Positions 48,827 to 61,634 of a stretch of DNA of 64,000 nucleotides are shown here, in pieces; positions within the stretch are counted from its first letter, which is position 1; the number at the start of each line of letters is the position of its first letter. The notes beneath the pieces are model-generated. The model was not told the origin of the DNA and ran no database searches. It saw only the letters and a list, made by a program, of their open reading frames with translations. A program made the position numbers and the translations under genes. This stretch comes from Trichopria drosophilae. Its lineage: Eukaryota > Arthropoda > Insecta > Hymenoptera > Diapriidae. Location: assembly GCA_030407085.1 (NCBI GenBank), contig CM059583.1, positions 84,732,501 to 84,796,500 of the forward strand, written 5' to 3'.

Positions 48827-49437
48827 TTGTATCGTTATAACTCCGTGCAGTGCAGCACATTGTTCGAGTCGGTGGTACTTGATTTGCCGGAGGAAAGGGA
48901 CGGCACAGCACCGGAGAAAGCTTTACAGAAAGTGTCGCAACTTTGTAAGAACACCTGTCACGTGAAAATCCGTGCAGCGGTAGTGGGGAATAGGTGGTTC
49001 TTGATTTGTCCACGGAATGGCGTGCGAAGCGCCGGTAAACCATTTACAACGTGTGTTGAAACTCTGGGCATACATATGCACTCTCTTTTGCTTGGAGCTG
49101 CACGGCAAAAGTCTGTGCACTGGTTGACTGCATGCTTCTTCTTCTTCTTCTTCTTTGTTGTGTGGCTTTACGAATGGCGCACTAGCGCCACTACTCCCCA
49201 CGACTTTGAATCTGTTGATTCGTAAGGCTGCTATAAAGTTAGTGTTTTTCTATATATGTCGTATCTTCTATAGTTTTGTTTTTGGTATTATACATATATG
49301 TATATACAGTTAAGTTTACCAGGTTATGTTCCATTATCTTGGTTATTTTAGCTTATACCATTTATTTGGCATCTTTGTCAAAGTTTGTTGATATTAAGAC
49401 TAGTATGTCATATATACAAATAAATAAAATTTTTCCT
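48827..49437. other. Unassigned segment with internal duplication
   Basis: Two related stretches of about 90 bp (around 48868-48955 and 48975-49072) share GTGGTACTTGATTTG/GTGGTTCTTGATTTG and later GTGTCGCAACTTTG/GTGTTGAAACTCTG. An open frame spans 48827-49225 but includes a run of Phe from a CTT repeat. No family is recognised, so it is not called a gene. Confidence 0.4.
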
Positions 49438-51357
49438 CTAAGTTAAATCAGTCGAATTCCTCATTATTTCAATAATATTGCCTAGTTCTTTAAATATGTC
49501 ATTATTGTTCAAAGATAGGATGCCTTGCAATGAGTAAGGTAAAGGTATATTATTTTGTTCTAGAATATCCAGAAGAGGTAATCTAGTTACGGAAAATTGT
49601 GTGCAATTAAAAATCATATGATCCGCAGTACCTATTTCATTGTCAAATTTGCAATAGGGAGAATCGATAACTTTCAATCTGTGTAGATGTGTCGGAAATT
49701 CCCAGTGTCCTGATTTTAGTCGATTGATTGTATTTATTAGATTCCGACTTAGTTGGCAATTACGGAACCAAGGATGTCTGTATTGTACGAAATTTTCTGA
49801 AAGCAGATAGTATTTGCCTTTATTTTCAAATTCTTTAGTTAGAAAGGTTTGAGTATCGTCTTTGAATTTGTTTTCTTTCGGGTGATAGATTTTGGTCCAA
49901 TGAGCTTTGAATTTAATTTTGTTATTTATTGTTTGACTAAGGGCCAATTTGGCTGCTTGATCAGCTATTTCGTTACCATATATTTTGGAATGGGCAGGGC
50001 ACCAGTAAAAAGATATTTCAATTTCCATTAAGCTTAATTTTAAATGTATGTCATAAAATACCTTATGAACGTTTTTATTTTTGTAAAGTGGATTAGCTAA
50101 TTTCGTTAATACTTCTGTGGAATCGGATATAACTATTACTTTTTTCAAATTATTATCTTGGATCTATTTTAATGACCACCACACTGCAATAGCCTCAGAC
50201 TCGGTAATATCTAAATCGCTATTTATTCGGTGTTTGTCTACAAGATCTTGGTTTTCATGGTAAATAGCAATTGCGTTTGCAGATTCCTGTGATTTTAAGT
50301 ATTTAGAAGCATCTGTATATATAAAATGGTGATCTTTATATTTATTTTTCAATTTGGATGTAAACAATTTATGAGGAGAATTTTGAGTTTTGGCTATTTT
50401 TCCTAAATCTAAATTTATTTTGCATGAATGAAATGATGTTGGAATAGGATAATCTATTGGTAAAGGAAATTGAGAGCGTTCTATTTTATTGAAGTTGTGT
50501 TTGGTGCTTTTATATGTTTCATAAATTTCTGGACATACATTTTTATTTTTACTACTTTTGTAATTTTTGTATTCATATAATAGCTGTAATTTATTGATCA
50601 TTGATGAACTTTTGAGTTGGGCTTTAGATATAATGTATTTGTAGTTGGCTTTTTTTATTGCGATGTCTATAGGAGTTATGTCAGATAATTTGTAGACTAC
50701 GGCCAAAGGTGTGGACCTCATTAGCCCCAAACATGTTCTCAGCACAGCAGTTTGTATAGTTTTTAATTTATTTTTAACTGATTTTGCAGAATTAGAATAA
50801 CAGGTGTGTCCCCAAAGTAGGATGGGTTGGCAGAATCCTTTGTATACATTTAATATATGATTTGGGTGGACACCCCAACGAACTGTACAAATTGATTTGA
50901 TTATATTATGAGCAATTCTTGCTTTTCTACAGATCTCATCTACATGTTTATTCCACTTCATTTTATTATCAAAAATAACTCCTAGAAATTTTATAGAATT
51001 GGCGTTTTTTATTTTGTGATTTTCTAATGTGATTTCGGTATCTTGCAAATTAATCCTTTTTCTAGTGAATACTATAAAGTTAGTTTTGTGTGTTGCAATA
51101 GATAGTCCTCTACCCCTTAGCCAGATTTTCAAACTATCGAAGGCTTGTTCGAGTTCGCATATGCATGTCTTCAAGGAAAAATGAGACACATATATAGCGC
51201 AATCGTCGGCGAATTGGAGGTTTCTTGCCATTTTACCAATGTGGTTTTGTAAATTCCTTACGTAGATATTAAATAAAATGGGGCTTAAAACCGATCCCTG
51301 TGGAAGGCCTTTATAAGTCTGGAATTCCTCTAATATATAATATGTCGTAATGAACAT
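49438..51357 (-). pseudogene. LINE (I-group-like) reverse transcriptase and RNase H, 5'-truncated
   Basis: On the minus strand the RT begins in the middle: KGLPQGSVLSPILFNIYV, then the catalytic FADDCAIY (third RT motif in F-A-D-D form), and the thumb FLGVIFDNKMKWNKHV. An RNase H domain follows with FIYTDASK, ESEAIAVWWSL, VISDSTE and GNEIADQAAKLA, so its Asp/Glu residues are present. A TAG at 50164-50166 interrupts the frame within RNase H. A C-terminal zinc-like motif (CKFDNEIGTADHMIFNC) is present. RNase H places it in the I/LOA-like groups rather than Jockey. Endonuclease and RT palm start are missing, as expected for incomplete reverse transcription. Confidence 0.85.
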
Positions 51358-51583
51358 ATTTGCATTTGCATGGATTCATAATTAATATGCATTCAAATGA
51401 ATTCAAGTTCTTTTTTGTACATATTATTTTTAGATATAATGAATTCATAAGCATTAAAAATTTTATGGAAATTTATTTTTCTATTCATATGGATTCGACA
51501 GGGACAGAAAATGGATTCAAACGTAGGAAATGAATGCATTTGAATCTTTTTTGAATGCATTTTCGATTACTGGGTAGATGTAG
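51358..51583. repeat. MITE fragment ending ...CGATTACTGGGTA
   Basis: AT-rich with repeated ATTCAAATG/CATTTGAAT words. Its right end, read in reverse, is TACCCAGTAATCGAAAATGC and closely matches the stretch at about 8873. CCCAG is also the start of the CACTA-like element nearby. Confidence 0.45.
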
Positions 51584-52340
51584 AATCTAAGATCTTGTAT
51601 ACTTGATAAAACATTGGTCAAAACAAGATTTTATATATAAAATCTTATAGAAGTTGTCAAAGTTTAATTGAAGGAAGGTTTTGGATGTGAAACTATTGAT
51701 TGTAAAAGGCATGTTGAAAGAAGGTATTAGATCTTAAAACTTTTATTGGTGGTAGAAGTCTTGTCGAAAGAAGGTTTTAGAACCAAAATATTTCATCGGT
51801 GTTAAAATTTTGTTCGAAACAAAGTTTTCGACCTTAAATCATTTATCGCTGGTACAATTCTCTACGAAAGAAGGTTTCGGATCTCATATTGTCTATCGAG
51901 CTTAAAAATCTTGTCGAAACTAGATGTGGAATCTAAGATCTCGTATACATGGTAAAACATTGGTCAAAACAAGATTTTATATATAAAATCTTGTAGAAAT
52001 TGTCAATATTTAATCGAAGGAAAGTTTGGATGTGAAACTATTGATTGTAAAAGGCAGTTGAAAGAAGGTATTAGATCTTAAATCTTTTATTGGTGGTAGA
52101 AGTCTTGTCGAAAGGTTTTAGAACCAAATATGTCATCGGTGTTAAAATTTTGTTGTAAACAAAGTTTTTGACCTTAAATCTTGTATCGCTGGTACAATTC
52201 TCCACAAAAGAAGGTTTCGGATCTGAAATTGCCTGTTGGTCTTAAAAGTCTTCTCGCAACTAGATTTTGAATCTAAGATCTTGCATATATGGTAAAACAT
52301 GTGTCGAAGGAAGACTTTAGATAAAAAATATACAAGTTGT
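51584..52340. repeat. ~340-bp tandem repeat with shorter sub-units
   Basis: TAGATGTAGAATCTAAGATC recurs at about 51584, 51921 and 52262 (spacing 337-341). Inside are sub-units of about 55 bp built on GAAAGAAGGTTTTAGA. No coding content. Confidence 0.8.
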
Positions 52341-53323
52341 CAAAATCTATTACAAAAAATTATTTGCAAAATTTCATTAGAAAATATTTTGAAAAAATTT
52401 TGTAGAAAAACTGTATCCCAATTATCAAAGTCAAATAGCGAATTTAAAAATGAAAGAATGAACTAAACACTACACATTGTAATGCATTTCTGATTACAGA
52501 AATTTATAAGTTACCCAGATAGCAACGCGTGAGTCTCACGCGAGGCTCATATATGAGATCTTATTTGGGAGTGGAGTACGTATATGACTTCACATGAGAG
52601 TTCACGTGAGAGCTTAACGCTTGGCGCATGCGCGAAAAGTCTCCAGTTACAGTCATAACTGAGTTTTTCATGATCCCACATTTCCCAGCAAAATAAAAGC
52701 CCCGACGTAGAAAAATGATACAACAGTCTTTATATATTTAATAAATTTATATATATATAATTGTACCAAGCGGTCGTCATTTGCAATATAATATATATTA
52801 CACACAATTTCTTAAAAAAAAACTACAAGGGAAAGTCCGCATGTTCAAAAGCTATACGGCTCTCCTGATTGGCCCATTCCGAAGGTACTGTACACTGTAC
52901 TCCGTAGGGTGCATGACATGTGGTGCGGGCGCGGGTATGCAGAAAGAATCTAGGAATCAGTGGAATCAGTAGTGTGAAAAAAATTTTGTTATAATATTAT
53001 TTCATATTTTGAAAAGCGAAGTGAAGAGAAGTGCACAAGAAGGCGCAGAAACGCATCTGTCATCAGTACATAGGAGTGACATTGTAAGTACAATACTTAT
53101 TTTGAAAACATTGACACATCAATTTTGTAGGTTATGTTCAGAGTTAATTTTGTACATAATTTCAGATTGTGCATGTTTCAGTATTTAAAAGTTCATTTTT
53201 TAAATAATATGAAATAATTTAATTTAAATAATATTAAATAATATTGTTTTAAATAAATTCAAGCCGATTCAATTTTAAATAAATTTCTTTTCTCGTTCTT
53301 GTTTTCGCGATAAAGTTGAAGAA

Positions 53324-55528
53324 ATGGTACGGAAAAGATTTTCTGAGCTTTCTTCTCGACATAAACGTAGAAGACTTGCAGAGATCAATAATATGCAAGC
53401 AGGATCCTCACATAATAATGATGGGAATCCAGAATCGCAGGAGGAAAGAAATGAAATTCAGAATTTACCTCCAATTATTCCGGATGAAACTGAAAACATT
53501 CCATCACTATACGAAAGGAATGATAATGATGAAAATAGTATTAATGATCAGAATGACGAATATATTGACAGTAGTGACGATGTTGGCAATCTTAGTATTA
53601 GTAGCGATAACGATAATGGTAGTGATAATAATGATGAAAATGATAATGAAAATTTAAATATAATTCGAGATGAGGCAGTGGAAAATGAATGGAACGATAG
53701 AAGTGTTCCCCAGAACCGTGAAGAACAATGCAAAGCAGCATTAAGAAAATTACTTTTAAAAATAAATTTAAAACATCAGCATGCAAATGAATTGCTGAAG
53801 ACATTAAAGAACGATCATTCAATTTGTCATTTTTACCTAACGACTGTCGCAGTTTGTTAAGAACACCTACAGTCAATGTAAGCACGTTAGTTGAAAATAT
53901 TGATGGAGGGGAATACATTCACATAGGTTTTGAGCAAACTATTATTCGTAAATTACATAAACTTGAAGAAATAGATCTTCCACCAACAATTATAATCGAT
54001 TTTAGTACAGATGGTGCAAAACTTAACAATGGAATCGTTCAGTTTTGGCCAATTCAATGTAGAATTTTGAATATTTCAGACAAAAATCCCATGATTATTG
54101 GTGTATTTAAAGGCGATAAAAAACCGAAGAATGCATTTCAATTTTTTGAAAAATTTGTTTCCGAGATTATTGACATACGAGAAAGAGGTGGATTACTGAT
54201 ACGTAATCGCTTGATACCTTTACAAATTAGATGTTTCATCGCTGATGCTCCTGCAAGGGCTTTTGCGTTGAATCATCAAGGTCACATGTCATCATATGCA
54301 TGTTCTAAATGCAAAGTACAGGGACGTCGTTGCACAAAACAAAAGTTTAGAAACACAATGGTAGTTTGCAAAACTACGAATACCTTAAGAACAGATGACG
54401 AATATAAAGCTGTTACGGATCAAAATCACCAAAAAGGAGAAAGTCCGCTAGCTCCACTAATAGGTCTCGTTTCACAAGTACCGTTCGAGGGCATGCATTT
54501 AATATACTTGGGCAATGTGAAAAAAGTACTATCTGCTCACATTAACGGAATGTTTGGTTGCAAAAAATTGAATAATGAACAACTGAGAATATTAGATGAA
54601 AGAATGAAAATATTAAAATTACATTGTCCATCTGAATTTAATAGTCGACTAAATCCATTGACCATGTTAAGCAACTTTAAAGCGACTGAATATAGACAAT
54701 TTGTACTATACACTGCTCCATCCATTTTACATAGTATTTTGCCCACAAGGTTCTATGAACATTTTTTATTATTGCACTGTGTGACACGTTTCCTCAATTT
54801 TGAACATTTAGATGCAAATGAATTACTATATTGTCAGTCTGCATTGGAAACGTATGTTATAATGTGCTATGAATTGTATGGTGAGCAGTTTATGTCATAT
54901 CACGTGCATGGATTGTTACATATAGTTGCAGACGTAGAAAGTTTAGACTCGTTCAGTGCGTTCCCATATAAGAATAATATGCCTGAATTCAGAAAGTATG
55001 TGAGAAAGCCACATCATCCCCTGCAGCAATATTATAAAAGAATTTGTGAACGCAATAACATAAATGAAGAACATACGGATGATACATACATTGTACTCGG
55101 CAAAAATCATTCTACAGGTCCATGTCCTCCTGAATTTGGAACACTTAATATTAGACAATATAGAAAAATGAAAATTGGAATAAATATATTTTCAACTTCT
55201 GTTAATGACAATTTGCTGTATTCTTCGTAATTCCGAAATTTGTGTTGTTCAAAATATATTTAAAAATGAAGAAGACATATATTTCGTTGTTAAAAAATTC
55301 CTTTCATCAGATTCTTTTTATGACATGGGTTGTACCTCTGATCATGTTGGTGTATACTGGTGCAGAAATTTATCTGATCAACTCCAAACTATCAATTTTA
55401 ACGATGTTAAAAATAAATGTTACAAAATGCCCAAATGGAGTAACATTGCAGGTGAAACCGAAAATATAGTCGAAAATGAGTTTATATGCACTGTTCTTTT
55501 ATCACAGTTACAAACACCAACAATTTAA
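53324..55528 (+). pseudogene. CACTA-like transposase (tnp2-related), two frameshifts
   Basis: Starts MVRKRFSELSSRHKRRRL, then a long Asn/Asp-rich acidic stretch. The catalytic region has IIIDFSTDGAKLNNG followed by QFWPIQCRI, the first Asp in the tnp2 pattern. IADAPARAFALNHQGHMSS, CSKCKVQG with a zinc pair, and FEGMHLIYLGNVKKVL come next. The DUF4218-like end has YHVHGLLHIVADVE and SFSAFPYKNNMPEF. One-base shifts break it at about 53835 (T run) and 55210; the last part (to 55528) is the usual C-terminus. A nuclear enzyme that would cut at the element ends; here it cannot be made whole. Confidence 0.8.
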
Positions 55529-56481
55529 TTGTTGAAAAAATAAAATTGCATACTATTACATCCACAGTTACCGTTACACATATAGTACTGAAAAGTTCAC
55601 ATGACTCATATATGTTGAAATAAATATATGTCTACATACACATAATTTAATTTTATCAAACCCTGTATGGTTGGGAGGTTGGGGGAGGGTGAGGATGGGA
55701 CACGGTGTGCATTTACCTCCTCGTGGTGTGTCCTGGATAACTTTGTAATTAATCAAAGTGAACAAAGAAATGCATTTTTTTCTTTCTGTTTGTTATATAA
55801 CTTTTTAATTTTACCTCTTTGCTGTATTCTGTATTCTATTTCATTTGACAGCGCCATGGAAAGAGGACGAAAATCAAGCAGTGGTCGGCGTATATTCACG
55901 CCAAAACACTTGCTTCCAACATCATCAGACGAAGAACCACCCAAAAAAGAGTGGCCATTGAAGAGATTAATTTACAATCTCGAAAAGAGCAATTGCGAGC
56001 AATTCTACAAACTTTGAAGAGCTCCGCATGAAATGAACAATGCACAAAGGCACCATCTTCAATTGCGTAAGTTCATTTATTGTAATTGACACTTATAATA
56101 ATTGTAGCACATAATAACAAAATGTACACAATTTTACAAGCCAACAAATAATGGGCTATTTTCTTCGTTTTCATTCATTCTGCATCTTTTTTAGATTTTC
56201 AAAGAAGAAAGATACATCATTTGGTCACAAACTAATCGTAACCCAAAGTGATAATTGTGGAGTGGAAGAATGTATTTCGATTGATAAAGAAAATCAAAAT
56301 GCGTCTCCAAATCACTTGCCTAGTGAGCGACAAAGCCAAATTTTGTAAGTTACTTGCAATATACGGATACTGTAATTTTAATTAAGCTCCATTACATTGA
56401 TTTTTCAATTACGCAGTTAAATTTAATTATTAAAATAGGACTGACATCTTTATTAACATAACTAATCAGATGAAAGTTTAA

Positions 56482-56719
56482 GGGGCCTCGATACGAAATT
56501 GAAATGTCAGGTTAAATGTTGGAGACTTATATATATCCTTCATATGATAGCGATGTTACTCGAAATTCTGGCTCCATGATAGCTATGTCGTGCGTCTCAC
56601 GAAGTTGTACAAAATATTCCATCGGAGTCGGTGGAAAATTGAAAGCGTACGATCTGAAATAAAAACTGACCAAAAGGCCGAAAACCATAGGAGGTATTTA
56701 AATTTCGTATCAACGCCCC
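56482..56719. mobile_element. 238-bp MITE in intron 2-3 of the second gene
   Basis: Inverted ends GGGGCCTCGATACGAAATT and GGGGCGTTGATACGAAATT. No coding content. Target duplication is not clear. Confidence 0.65.
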
Positions 56720-57489
56720 GTAACCTTATAAGCACAATTGAAAGTTTTTAATTAACTGAACTTGAAATGTAAGAATTACCAAAATAACTTAAAGTTCATT
56801 AGCTTCTGTAATTTAATTTTTTACTCTGTACGAGAGCAGTCTATATATTCTGCATTGATTGGTGCTTATATCAATTTCTTATTTTAGGAGAAATCATGAG
56901 TGCCTATCACCATTTGAAGAAGATATAATCATTCAACGATTAGATGCATTTGATGATAAGTTGACGTAAGTCATAAGAACGTAATAAATAAAATTGTATA
57001 ATAGTTTATGCTCTTCATAAATAATTGCAAAATGATGTATGTTATCGACAGGAAGTTAACAAATCTTGTTACGGCGCAGCACGAGGAAAGGATGCTTCAA
57101 AACAAAGAGTCAATAGAGAAAAACACACAGCTCTCTCTATTATTAGATACTATGTCAACGAAATTGGAGGAACTAAAAAAATATCACAAAAGATCAGACG
57201 TAAATGAAAGTTTCCATCAACACCTCGAAGATTTTCCTGTAAAAAGTCGTGAAGAATTTGACATATTAGAAACTAATGAAACTAAAAGACATGAATTGGT
57301 TGAATATTATTTTTTGTGTTGCATTTATGAAGCAGACATATATAATATATTGTATTAATGCATTGTGCTCATTTGTTTCAGTTCGATCACTTAAAAAAAA
57401 TTGGTGCTTCGAAATTAAGGCACTTCATAAAAATGGCCTTGAAGGAAATATTTTGCGACCAATTTGTCAATAAACATATTACTTGGAAT

Positions 57490-60400
57490 TAGGGTGACCA
57501 ACTCTATCTCTGGTGCGACCCGGAGATTTCCCGAGGCGGGGGGAGGGCGATCCGCCATTTTTTCTTCATTCTTTTCTTCACATTATTAATTATTATCGCA
57601 GATCATTCATTAAAAAATGAAGTTTTTACGTATAACATCAGGAGGTCAAATATGTATATTAGCTGATTACAGGTTACAGACATTTTTACAAAAGAAAAAG
57701 CTCTATATTTAAATAATTTAAACATTTATTATCACATTATTTACATTAAAACGTATATCATATTAATTTTATAACATTATCCAATTTCTTCGATTAGATC
57801 TATATTTTTTATCATTTCGTATATTATTTTTGCGTAACAAAATTTCGGAACATTTAAATATAACATTTTTAATAATATAATTCAACTCATTATTTTTTAA
57901 AATTATATTTTTTTTTGCTTCGTGCACACTCTAATAATTTTTGTTGTTCAGGGCATTTTAAATAATTATAAAAAGAGTCGCAATCCATGTCGTAATTTAT
58001 TCGGATCTGGAGTTCTGCCGCAACTAATTTTAATTTTAACTGATTTCTATCATCTCTCCATACTGACTCCATTATGGAAAAAATCCTTTCGACGAATGCA
58101 TTGCTGACTGGAATGCTTAACACCTTACAAACTATTCGCTTAATATTATTTAAATTGTCAATAGTCTTAAAAATTGCAACCCACATTTCTGCAACGCTAC
58201 AATCTTTGGATCGCAAATCAGATAACGTTTTCTTGACGACTACAATTTCATCATAGACCCGGTCTTCATTAATTTCTAGCTTCATTATTTTTGAAGCTTC
58301 TACGACATCATCGTAGTTTATGTCATTCTTTTTTATATTAAAACATCTTAGGTATTTGAATGGGCTATTTTCGAAATCGTAATGCTTTTCTAAATAATCC
58401 AGACATCTTCGATAAACATTGCTGGCGTTTTCAACGAACTGCTTTTGCTTGTTCTTAGTAAAATTTTTCAAACTTCGTGCAACCTGGCTACCAAAAAAGT
58501 TATCCACTAGGCGATTTTCAATTTTATTTTTTAAATTTATCATGACATCATGGAGTTTGGTTGATGATGTTTCTTTCTTTTCCAAAATTAATATTGATTC
58601 ACACATGATATTTAAAAAGTGTGAAACAAAGTATAAATACAGTTCTGGCATAGTAGGTGCTGTCATGTCATCTTCCAATTCATTTTCCTGGCTTTTAATG
58701 AAATTCCACATGAATAGATAGCAATTGTTCTCTCCTTGATTTATAAAATACAATTTTATAGCAGGCCATGAAGACAAAACTCTGTCTACTGCTTTGGATA
58801 AACTTAACCATCTCGTAGGAACATTTTTTATCATCTGTGCGAATTCCATGTTAAAGAATTCATAACAAGATTTTAATTCTCTTACCGAACTTGTACTTAC
58901 TGAAAATTCTGAATATATTTTGTGTATCAATGTTTCAACGTCGTACGGCAGTTTTTTGCAAGCATGTTTCGCGGCATTGTGAAATACATGACAATTACAG
59001 TTCGCTTTCAATAAAGATCCAGATAAATCGCCCAGTTTTTTGTATACTGAATTGTGTTCTCCATAATTGACATTGGCATTATCAGCGGAATAAGATGAAA
59101 TATTCTCAATGGGTAATTCATTCTGGTTAAGACAAGATACAATTTTATTTGCTATAGCTTCTGAAGTTTCGTAATCATCGGTATAAAAATCTAAAAGTTT
59201 ATTTTTAACGCCACTGTGTGGTACAAAATACGTAAGAACGAGTGGAAAAAGTTTTACATTTCCTCTGTTTGAAGCATCAGATGATACAGAAAAAAAATTG
59301 CATTCTTCGCCTAGTAATTTAATTTCATTTAATACCATCTGTACTGATGAAGGGCCCAGCACGTTTTCCACTAAACTCGAGGCTTTAGTCCGACCGCAAT
59401 GAATCTTTTTTGAAAGTACCGAATCTTGAAAGATTAGACAATTTAATTTAATTCCACAATCAGTACTTCTATAACTGTGTTGATGCCGTACTGAATGATA
59501 TACTGATGTTAATTCTGCTATTGTTACTTTCATTTCTTCTTGAGTGTCTTTTTTAACAAAGAATGTCGATATCTGCTGGTTATGTGTTTTTGCACTTATT
59601 AGTTGACAATGTTTTTTACTTTGTGCATGAGTTTTCACAGCTTTTTCTCCATCGTGCTTGATAACGAATGAAATCCCACATATTTTGCATTTTCCAGTAA
59701 ATTCGTTTTCTTTTAAAAGCCAATTTTGATATTCCATTTTTTTAAGCCAATCTTCGTTAAATGAAGCGAAATAATATTTCTTCTTTTTTGGATTCGTACA
59801 ACTCTCTTCGTCTTTATCGGACATGATTATCCTAAAAACAGTTATACGTTAGACTATTACGTACAAGGTTTACATACGCAATTACAGAATTTGTATATTT
59901 CAAAATCAAATTTCGACTCATTGCTAAAATTCGATTTCGCCCGGCGCGGCGCCGGAGGCGGCGTCTCTCCTCGACGCACGAATTTTACGCCCTTATTCGT
60001 GTAAAAAAAATCGTATGTAATTCGGTCATAAAATGCCAATTTTACATACTCTCCTGTGTAGTAACATGTGCTAAAACGCAATTTACACTCATATTATGTA
60101 ACATACTATTCCAGAAACAAATTTATATATATTCTGAATAACAGTAATCATAACCTACCTTCCTCAACACAATTTTTGGGAAAATTTTCTTTTCATGCAC
60201 TTCTGCACATAACACAAAGTACAATTTTAGTAATTTCGTGTTTCGATCTTAAACAAGCATTACATGCACGATTTAAAAATACACCTTTAACAATTCTCCG
60301 ACTCCAACCATTACAACCCAATTCATAGAATATTTGGGAAGTTGCACCGTTTCTTCACCGGCCAACAAGAACCCATTGTAAAACGTGCACTTGCGCAGTG

Positions 60401-60805
60401 CGAAAGTGTACCGCGCAGGTGCGTATTTAACATGGGCTCTTATGAGCCAGTGCAGAAACGGTGGAGCTTCCTGAATGCTATCAAGTTCTGGTTCTGATGT
60501 TCCACTGTTCCAGTGTTCCCAAGAGTCAAATATGTACATAGATATAGAGTTCCACTAGTAAGTTACTAGAAGGACTCTAGATAGATAGATAGATATTGCC
60601 TCTAGGACTCTAGACAGATATTGCCTGCAGCCCCTGCAGCACCGTCGTTTGGCATCTTATGATAAGGAGTGAGTTACTTTAAAAAAAAAAGTTTCCTTAT
60701 GACCCGATATATTTGACCCGAAGAAACCTCAGCCCAACCCGGAGCCCGGAGAATCCTGGTTCAACCCGAAGTCTTCGGGTCAAAACGACGCAGTTGGTCA
60801 CCCTA
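57490..60805 (-). mobile_element. 3.3-kb hAT transposon, structurally complete
   Basis: Inverted ends TAGGGTGACCAACT and the 8-bp duplication CTTGGAAT (57482-57489 and 60806-60813). It carries one unbroken transposase ORF and about 1 kb of 5' sequence with a GC-rich patch (59940-59975). The target was an exon of the CACTA second gene, whose frame reads through one copy of the duplication. All parts needed for autonomy are visible. Confidence 0.9.
57890..59824 (-). CDS. hAT transposase, 644 residues, intact
   Basis: Starts MSDKDEESC. Residues about 44-72 hold a BED-like zinc finger: CKICGISF, then H-x5-H-type KTHAQSKKH, which would bind element ends. The RNase H-like core includes FFSVSSDASNRGNVK with the first Asp, SADNANVNYG with the second, and NCHVFHNAAKHACKKLP. 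The C-terminal dimerisation region shows SIPVSNAFVERIFSIMESVW with the conserved Glu. Length and layout match insect and vertebrate KIAA1586/ZBED-like hAT proteins. No stops or frameshifts. Catalyses excision and insertion with 8-bp duplications, as found around this copy. Confidence 0.9.
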   Translation of the reverse strand: MSDKDEESCTNPKKKKYYFASFNEDWLKKMEYQNWLLKENEFTGKCKICGISFVIKHDGEKAVKTHAQSKKHCQLISAKTHNQQISTFFVKKDTQEEMKVTIAELTSVYHSVRHQHSYRSTDCGIKLNCLIFQDSVLSKKIHCGRTKASSLVENVLGPSSVQMVLNEIKLLGEECNFFSVSSDASNRGNVKLFPLVLTYFVPHSGVKNKLLDFYTDDYETSEAIANKIVSCLNQNELPIENISSYSADNANVNYGEHNSVYKKLGDLSGSLLKANCNCHVFHNAAKHACKKLPYDVETLIHKIYSEFSVSTSSVRELKSCYEFFNMEFAQMIKNVPTRWLSLSKAVDRVLSSWPAIKLYFINQGENNCYLFMWNFIKSQENELEDDMTAPTMPELYLYFVSHFLNIMCESILILEKKETSSTKLHDVMINLKNKIENRLVDNFFGSQVARSLKNFTKNKQKQFVENASNVYRRCLDYLEKHYDFENSPFKYLRCFNIKKNDINYDDVVEASKIMKLEINEDRVYDEIVVVKKTLSDLRSKDCSVAEMWVAIFKTIDNLNNIKRIVCKVLSIPVSNAFVERIFSIMESVWRDDRNQLKLKLVAAELQIRINYDMDCDSFYNYLKCPEQQKLLECARSKKKYNFKK

Positions 60806-61281
60806 CTTGGAATGGCTGTCAGAACACCATAAATTTTGGGAATTCCTTCACAGCTAACGTTATATTTTGTATGTATTTATATTCTATTTTAAATATAATT
60901 GCGAACAGTATTTACAGAGAGAATTAAAAAATATTCAATTTCTGTAAAGGTGCTGCCATAGAATGTTCATTTTTTAAAGGACCCGAAACAAAAGAAGAAT
61001 TTAAAAATGAAGTGATCGACATATTAAGGGTTACCAAGCAAAGAGCTAAAAACCAAATAAAACGGCTGTGTCCACAAAAGAATCCAGACGATCCAGAAAT
61101 ATTGAAAAAAATTAAAGATGTACAGGATTTATTGGATGAACTAGAAGATTCTGAATAAAAGTTATCGGTAAGTTCTGAAGCTTGGTTGGCATGGTAATTC
61201 AAAGTTATATATACATAACTTTCGTCATTTAATATAAAGGTCATGAACTTCCAATTACTAATTAACAATTAATTCTTATAG

Positions 61282-61426
61282 GAACTGGCTAAAAATGGAC
61301 AAAACAAATGTCTTCCCATAACCTTGACTGGCAGAATATTTCGATTTTTGGTGCAAGGAAATAAAATCAACAAACTTACCAAAACCTTGATTGGCCAAGA
61401 AACAGATCGACGTTGGGTCTATGAAG
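61282..61426 (+). other. Candidate extra exon of the CACTA-like element
   Basis: Between acceptor TTCTTATAG and donor GAAG|GTACAT is an open stretch encoding CLPITLTGRIFRFLVQGNKI and ETDRRWVYE. It is more protein-like than the flanks. It could be an exon of a longer or alternative form of the second gene, or of a third gene. Family not recognised. Confidence 0.35.
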
Positions 61427-61634
61427 GTACATCAACGATTCTATAAATTTTACAATTATGGCAAGATATGAGACAAATGCGAGTTAGATCATGCAGTTTT
61501 ACACTGTGTACTAAACGCATATGTATACGACAGTGCAAAGCGAATGCCCCAAAGATGCACCAATGCACTCTGTAAAAAATGTCAACCGCTCTCGTCTGTT
61601 TCGCTGGTTTCGCTTTAAGGGATCGATTCCACGG

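Larger units (their letters stand above)
55856..61158 (+). pseudogene. Second gene of CACTA-like element, DUF4806-like, split by hAT
   Basis: Exons inferred from splice signals are 55856-56066, 56195-56344, 56888-56965, 57052-57298, 57382-57489 resuming 60814-60868, and 60950-61158. From exon 2 on the phases fit. Exon 1 (MERGRKSSSGRR) needs a frame change in an A run near 55947 and has a TGA at 56029-56031. A coiled-coil part (MSTKLEELKKYHKR) is followed by FPVKSREEFDILE, FDHLKKIGASKLRHFIKM and an end rich in Lys/Asp (KKIKDVQDLLDELEDSE). This order resembles DUF4806 proteins that travel with animal CACTA elements. The role is unknown, perhaps DNA binding in the transposition complex. The hAT at 57490-60805 interrupts exon 5. 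Confidence 0.55.

Noticed and set aside
53548..53918. Minus-strand Ser/Leu-rich frames
   Set aside because: Antisense of the Asn/Asp-rich region of the CACTA-like transposase.
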